Of a stretch of DNA of 10,091 nt, positions 6,926 to 10,091 are shown one piece after another. The position numbers and the translations under genes were made by a program. The notes under the pieces were generated by a model. That model saw only the letters and a program-made list of their open reading frames with translations. It searched no databases and was not told the origin of the DNA. The DNA comes from Thermoleophilia bacterium. Its GTDB lineage: Bacteria > Actinomycetota > Thermoleophilia > Gaiellales > Gaiellaceae. Each line of letters starts with the position of its first letter. The stretch's first letter is position 1. The stretch spans positions 1 to 10,091 of the forward strand of contig JAICVP010000061.1 of the NCBI GenBank assembly GCA_025935275.1, in the 5' to 3' direction.

Positions 6926-7285
6926 ATGCCGCAGGTGACGCACGTCGAGTGGCCGGCGGGAGATGCCGACCGGCTGCAGGGCTTCCTCGAAGGGCTCTTC
7001 GGCTGGCAGTTCGACTCGCCAATGGCGGGAATGGACTACCGGATGGCGCGCACCGGAGACAGCGAGGGCGCTGCCGTCTACCCGGCCGAGCAGCGCGGCC
7101 TGATGGTCTATTACGACGTCGACGACATCGACTCGCACGTCGCCAAGGTTCGCGACTTGGGCGGCGAGGCCGAGGACAAGATGCCGGTGCCGAGCATGGG
7201 CTGGTTCTCCACCTGCAAGGACCCGGAGGGGAACTCCTTCGGGCTCTGGCAGACGGACGCGTCGGCCCCTACCCCGGAGGGTTAG
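6926..7285 (+). CDS. VOC superfamily (glyoxalase/bleomycin resistance-like) protein
   Basis: This 119-residue protein has the two beta-alpha-beta-beta-beta modules of the vicinal oxygen chelate fold in the short form of the COG3324 type. The first module starts with VTHVEWPAGDADRLQGFLEGLFGWQF (4-29). The second runs through MVYYDVDDIDSHVAKVRDLGGEA (60-82) to a final strand CKDPEGNSFGLWQ (97-109). His6 and Glu102 are at places that often bind metal, but the other expected ligands are not obvious, so enzymatic activity is uncertain. The family includes lyases, dioxygenases, isomerases and binding proteins for toxic compounds. The start is fixed by AAAGGAG. The stop TAG shares bases with the stop of the convergent GNAT gene. 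A shared role with the cyclodeaminase-family and SnoaL-like genes is plausible but unproven. Confidence 0.85.
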   Translation: MPQVTHVEWPAGDADRLQGFLEGLFGWQFDSPMAGMDYRMARTGDSEGAAVYPAEQRGLMVYYDVDDIDSHVAKVRDLGGEAEDKMPVPSMGWFSTCKDPEGNSFGLWQTDASAPTPEG

Positions 7286-8148
7286 CCGGCGGAGCCCTTC
7301 TGGAAGATCTCGTAGGTGCGCTCCTTGCGCATCCCCACCCGTTCGTAGAGCCGCCAGGCGTCGGTCGGGTTGTTCGAGTCCGTCTTGAGCGTCACGCGCG
7401 GCAGCCCGCGCCGCTTGAACTCGGCGAACGTCTGATAGACGAGCGCCTTCCCGAGCCCGCGCCCGCGCCACTCGGGGTGGACGACGAGGTCCTTGATGTA
7501 GCCCTCGTCCCAGTTCAGCGCGGCGCCGACGATCTTTCCGTCCGCCACCGCGAGAAACCAGACGCCGGCGTCGAACATCGGATCGTCGAACATGAACCGG
7601 CTCCAGTTCTCGAACGTGGCCGGGTGATGGTGGAACTCCTCCGCGTACGCCAGGTCGAGAAGATCCTTGATCTCCCTCGCCTCGGCCTCCTCCCCGCCGT
7701 ACGTCCGTACCGTCACGCCCTCTGGCCACTGCGGCTCCGAGATGTCCTCGGGAAGGTCGATGCCCATGAGCCAGACCTCCCACGCCTTCTCGTAGCCGCT
7801 CGCGGCCGCAAAGGCCGCGGCGGCCGGCTCGGCCCTCAGACCGGTGAGCCAGGTCGAGTCCGTGGTCGCCGCACTCTCGGCTTCCGCGAGGAGCGCGGTG
7901 CCGATTCCGCGGCGCCGGGCTGCGGGGGCAACGCCGAGCCCGATCCAGCCGCCGTCCACGTCCGCGTGCCCCACGATTCCGTCCTCCGTCTCGGCGACGA
8001 AGACCGAATCCGCCCCGGCCAGAGTGGTGGCGAACATCTCCGGGCCGATCTCGACCTCGCCGAAATGCGACGCCTGCCAGTCGGCGAAGAGCTGGAAGAC
8101 CGCCTCACTGTCCTCCGGCTGGGCGGGCCTGACGCTGAACTCAGCCAC
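7282..8148 (-). CDS. Tandem GNAT-domain N-acetyltransferase
   Basis: The 288-residue protein has two GNAT domains. The first (about 4-130) begins SVRPAQPEDSEAV and has the acetyl-CoA pyrophosphate loop VAPAARRRGIGTALL (73-87). The second (about 145-284) has the loop VVHPEWRGRGLGKALV (222-237) and the typical end NNPTDAWRLYERVGM (259-273). The second half is the more complete and probably catalytic one. Mycothiol synthase (MshD) has this length and tandem layout, but I see no specific signature for it, so the acceptor is unknown. The GTG at 8148 is chosen because the first strand starts right after it, GAGG lies seven bases upstream and it overlaps the sulfurtransferase stop by eight bases. 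A longer form would begin with low-complexity residues inside that gene. It converges on the VOC gene with overlapping stops. Confidence 0.85.
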   Translation of the reverse strand: MAEFSVRPAQPEDSEAVFQLFADWQASHFGEVEIGPEMFATTLAGADSVFVAETEDGIVGHADVDGGWIGLGVAPAARRRGIGTALLAEAESAATTDSTWLTGLRAEPAAAAFAAASGYEKAWEVWLMGIDLPEDISEPQWPEGVTVRTYGGEEAEAREIKDLLDLAYAEEFHHHPATFENWSRFMFDDPMFDAGVWFLAVADGKIVGAALNWDEGYIKDLVVHPEWRGRGLGKALVYQTFAEFKRRGLPRVTLKTDSNNPTDAWRLYERVGMRKERTYEIFQKGSAG

Positions 8149-8863
8149 GCTCGACCTCGAGGCCACGGCTCGACCACTCGCTCCAAGAACCTGGGTAGAG
8201 CTTCGCCTCCACACCCGCGCGCTCGAGGGCGAGGACGGTCACCGCGGCGGTGACGCCGGACCCGCAGTAGACGGCGACCTCGGCGTCCGGGTCGACCGTG
8301 CCCGGCTCCTCCGTGTAGGGCATGTTGACGGCACCCGGGATGTGGCCCGCAACGGGGTCGATCGGCTCGACCTCACCGCTGTAGCGCTCCGGCACCCGCG
8401 CGTCCACGACGACGAAGCCCGGCTTCCCGAGACGCTCTTCGATCTCCTCCGCCGAGATGAGGTCGTCCTCACGCGGCCGCAGCGAGAACTCGGCCGGCTC
8501 GATGTGCTCCTCGCCTGCTCTCAGCGGCCCCAGCCAGTCGTCCAGGCCTCCGCGCAGGACGGCGACCTCGTCGTGGCCGAAGTGGCGCAGCAGCCACCAG
8601 AGCCGCGCGGCGCCCCCGTTCATGCCCTGGTCGTAGGCGACCACGAGCACGCCGTCACCGATGCCTGCAGCTCCGGCGGCGCGCCGGAACTCCTCGGAAT
8701 CGGGTAGCGGATGGCGGCCTCCCTCCGCCCCGCCGGGCGGTGCCGAGAGCTCCGATTCGACGTCCAGGAAGGAGGCGCCCGGGACGTGCCCGGCGAGATA
8801 GAGCTCGCGCCCGACCTCGGGATGGCCAAGCTGCCACCGACAGTCCACGAACTGCACCCGCAT
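8141..8863 (-). CDS. sseA: 3-mercaptopyruvate/thiosulfate sulfurtransferase (tandem rhodanese)
   Basis: The enzyme transfers sulfur from 3-mercaptopyruvate or thiosulfate to cyanide, thiols or other acceptors. It has 240 residues, somewhat shorter than the roughly 280 of E. coli SseA, with two rhodanese domains. The inactive N-terminal domain (1-112) begins VQFVDCRWQLG and has YLAGHVPGASFLDVE (22-36). The catalytic C-terminal domain (about 137-238) has VVVDARVPERYSGEVEPID, GHIPGAVNMPY (173-183) and the active-site loop CGSGVTA (200-206, Cys200). CGSGVTA is the 3-mercaptopyruvate form; thiosulfate rhodaneses usually have a basic residue in the loop, as in CRKGVTA. The ATG at 8863 lies 11 bases after the stop of the propeller gene and has no clear Shine-Dalgarno sequence. 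The gene ends in an eight-base overlap with the GNAT gene. Confidence 0.9.
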   Translation of the reverse strand: MRVQFVDCRWQLGHPEVGRELYLAGHVPGASFLDVESELSAPPGGAEGGRHPLPDSEEFRRAAGAAGIGDGVLVVAYDQGMNGGAARLWWLLRHFGHDEVAVLRGGLDDWLGPLRAGEEHIEPAEFSLRPREDDLISAEEIEERLGKPGFVVVDARVPERYSGEVEPIDPVAGHIPGAVNMPYTEEPGTVDPDAEVAVYCGSGVTAAVTVLALERAGVEAKLYPGSWSEWSSRGLEVERG

Positions 8864-8874
8864 GATGCGGGAGA

Positions 8875-9933
8875 TTAGTTGTCGAGGAGCTTGTAGACCG
8901 GGCCGGTGCCCGAAACGACGTAAAGCTCGCCCTGCGAGTTCTCGCCGAACGAGTAGAGGAAGGGAACGCTGAACCCGAGGGTCTGGCGGTTATTCAACGT
9001 CCGGGCGTCGGCCGTCTTGATCCAGCTGTCGCCCTCGTCGCCGAAGAAGTAGCGCCCCTTCTGCGCCGGCATGTCGGAACCGCGGTAGACGAAGCCGCCG
9101 ATGACCGTCGAGCCGACGCTGCGGCCGTAGTTGTACCTCGGGAAGACGAGCTTGCCCGGGCCCTTGATGCCTTCGTCCTTCGACCCGCAGGTGCCGCTGA
9201 GCGTCCCCTCGTAGTGGTTCCAGCCGTAGTTCTCGGGCGTGCCCCCGTTGCGCGAGGCATCGAGGAAGTCGACCTCTTCCCGGCGGGACTGGCCCACGTC
9301 GCCGATGTAGATGTCGCCGGTCATGCGGTCGAACGACCAACGCCAGGGGTTGCGCAAGCCGTAGCCGACGATCTTCCAGCCGTTCGAGTCGTGGCGCAGG
9401 AGCTTGCCGAGCTTCGTGTTCAGGTTCTGCGCGCTCTTCGCGGTGTCGCAGCCGTCCCCGCCGTCCCCCAGGCTCAGGTAGAGGTGGCCGCCGCGGTACT
9501 GAAGCGTGCCGCCGTTGTGGTTGTCGAACGGCTGGCTCTGGCGCAGGATCGTCCGCCGGGAGCCTGCCTGCACATGACCCAGGCCGCTGTTCAGCCTGTA
9601 GCGCACGACGCGGCTGTCGCCGGCCCCGTTCGTGTAGTAGACGAAGAGCTTCCGCCCGGCGATGACGGCCGAGAGCAGACCCTGCTCGCTGCCGCCCGAC
9701 ACGTGCCCGTGGATGTCGAGGACGATGTTTCGGTGTCCTCCGCTCTGCCGGCGGATGATCTTGCCGCCCTTCTCGACCACGTACAGCGTCGAGCCGGGCA
9801 CGCTCCGGGGCGCGAAGACCTGAATCGGCGTGTCGAAGTTGCCGACGAGCTGCGTGTGCACTGCCGCATCGGCGGCCGGAACCACGAGCACGGCGACCAA
9901 GACCCCTAGGACCGAGCGGCGCATCCGGGTCAC
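8875..9933 (-). CDS. Secreted glucose/sorbosone dehydrogenase-type (PQQ) beta-propeller
   Basis: This 352-residue protein starts with a signal peptide (basic MTRMRR, hydrophobic 8-19, likely cleavage after about residue 23), so it acts outside the membrane. The rest is one six-bladed propeller of the GSDH/aldose sugar dehydrogenase family. Marks are YVVEKGGKI (51-59), SGGSEQGLLS (79-88), NHNGGTLQYRGGHLYLSLGDGG (138-159, where His139 matches the catalytic base of soluble glucose dehydrogenase), YGLRNPWRWSFD (191-202) and GDIYIGDVGQSRREEVD (206-222). The family oxidises sugars with PQQ, but many members have no proven activity. Cys162 and Cys249 are the only cysteines and could pair. GTG at 9933 is preferred over ATG at 9924: GGAGG lies ten bases upstream of it, and it overlaps the TGA of an upstream open frame by four bases. 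The sulfurtransferase gene follows after 11 bases. Confidence 0.88.
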   Translation of the reverse strand: MTRMRRSVLGVLVAVLVVPAADAAVHTQLVGNFDTPIQVFAPRSVPGSTLYVVEKGGKIIRRQSGGHRNIVLDIHGHVSGGSEQGLLSAVIAGRKLFVYYTNGAGDSRVVRYRLNSGLGHVQAGSRRTILRQSQPFDNHNGGTLQYRGGHLYLSLGDGGDGCDTAKSAQNLNTKLGKLLRHDSNGWKIVGYGLRNPWRWSFDRMTGDIYIGDVGQSRREEVDFLDASRNGGTPENYGWNHYEGTLSGTCGSKDEGIKGPGKLVFPRYNYGRSVGSTVIGGFVYRGSDMPAQKGRYFFGDEGDSWIKTADARTLNNRQTLGFSVPFLYSFGENSQGELYVVSGTGPVYKLLDN

Positions 9934-10025
9934 AGGGTAGCGGCCTCCCCGGCGGCCGCTTCCCCCTTCTTGGCGAAATAGCGCACGAGGCCGGCATAGG
10001 ACTGCCAGAGGGGCCCGGCCTGCGT
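9930..10025 (-). other. Open 31-codon in-frame extension after a TAA, possible interrupted gene or small ORF
   Basis: After the TAA at 10026-10028 the same minus-strand frame continues open for 31 codons to a TGA at 9930-9932. Twenty-seven of 31 third positions are G or C, as in the genes here, and the peptide looks protein-like (LWQSYAGLVRYFAKKGE, then Ala-rich). It ends in a GTGA overlap with the propeller gene start. The only start within it is a GTG at 9984-9986, giving 18 codons. It may be the true C-terminus of the upstream gene cut by a nonsense change or a base-call error, or simply a non-coding gap; by rough estimate a stop-free run this long is not rare at this base composition. Confidence 0.3.
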
Positions 10026-10091
10026 TTAGGCCGCAGCGGTCTCCGGATCCGTTGCCGTTTCGAGCTCCTCGTTGACGGCCTCCACGAACTC
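10026..10091 (-). CDS. C-terminal end of an unidentified protein (partial, begins beyond the window)
   Basis: The minus-strand frame entering from the right edge reads 21 codons (EFVEAVNEELETATDPETAA plus a last Ala) and stops at TAA 10026-10028. Seventeen of the 21 third positions are G or C. The peptide is acidic, mostly helical in character and Ala-rich at the end, like many soluble protein tails. It is too short to place in a family. If the TAA is a real stop, 92 bases separate it from the propeller gene. Confidence 0.45.
   Translation of the reverse strand, partial: EFVEAVNEELETATDPETAAA

Noticed and set aside
6949..8253. Plus-strand open frame through the VOC and GNAT genes
   Set aside because: It is in a different frame from the VOC gene and antisense to the GNAT gene; no conserved domain is visible.
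9934..9939. TACCCT on the minus strand as a -10 box for a leaderless start at ATG 9924
   Set aside because: Spacing would fit, but no -35 element is seen, and GGAGG plus the 4-base GTGA overlap better support the GTG at 9933 within a continuing operon.
9939..9960. Inverted repeat AGCGGCC-N8-GGCCGCT next to the propeller gene start, considered as terminator or operator
   Set aside because: The arms are pure GC-type sequence common by chance here, no T-run follows in the direction of any known gene, and it lies within the coding-like extension.
1..10091. Search for CRISPR repeats, tRNA genes, IS ends, phage or defence genes
   Set aside because: No regularly spaced repeats, tRNA-like cloverleaf, transposase motifs or defence-family domains were seen by eye; every long stretch is explained by metabolic or transport genes.

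Overview
The window is very G+C-rich and densely packed. It has GTG starts, many 4-base start/stop overlaps and very short gaps, and almost no intergenic DNA. With the protein families present, this fits a high-GC Actinomycetota chromosome. A Thermoleophilia-like soil lineage is my guess from gene style, not something the sequence proves. I see no tRNA, rRNA, CRISPR array, IS element, phage gene or long repeat. No gene-free stretch exceeds 300 bases.

Region 1 (1-5542, minus strand) reads as one six-gene operon, in transcription order: HMG-CoA lyase; a multi-pass GT-C/PMT-like membrane glycosyltransferase; ABC permease A; ABC ATPase; ABC permease B; and an NMT1/THI5-type substrate-binding lipoprotein that runs off the left edge. 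Junctions are a 17-base overlap, a 2-base gap, two 4-base overlaps and a 28-base gap, so co-transcription is very likely. The last four genes make a complete importer with two different but homologous permeases. The binding protein resembles those for HMP/thiamine-precursor, riboflavin or other small heterocyclic compounds; the substrate is not known from sequence.

Region 2 (5554-7285, plus strand) starts 11 bases from the HMG-CoA lyase start, divergently. It holds an ornithine cyclodeaminase/mu-crystallin-family NAD(P)-dependent enzyme, a SnoaL/NTF2-like small protein (4-base overlap) and, after 53 bases with a hairpin, a VOC/glyoxalase-like protein.

Region 3 (7282-10091, minus strand) converges on region 2, with the two stop codons sharing bases. 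In transcription order it holds: the last 21 codons of an unidentified gene; an in-frame 31-codon open stretch after its TAA; a secreted glucose/sorbosone-dehydrogenase-type beta-propeller; a short two-domain 3-mercaptopyruvate sulfurtransferase; and a tandem GNAT acetyltransferase.

Overall this looks like ordinary metabolic and transport chromosome. I did not find a convincing new system. The points worth a second look are the linkage of HMG-CoA lyase and a glycosyltransferase to a two-permease importer, the 11-base divergent junction, the hairpin next to the VOC ribosome binding site, and the possible interrupted gene at the right edge.
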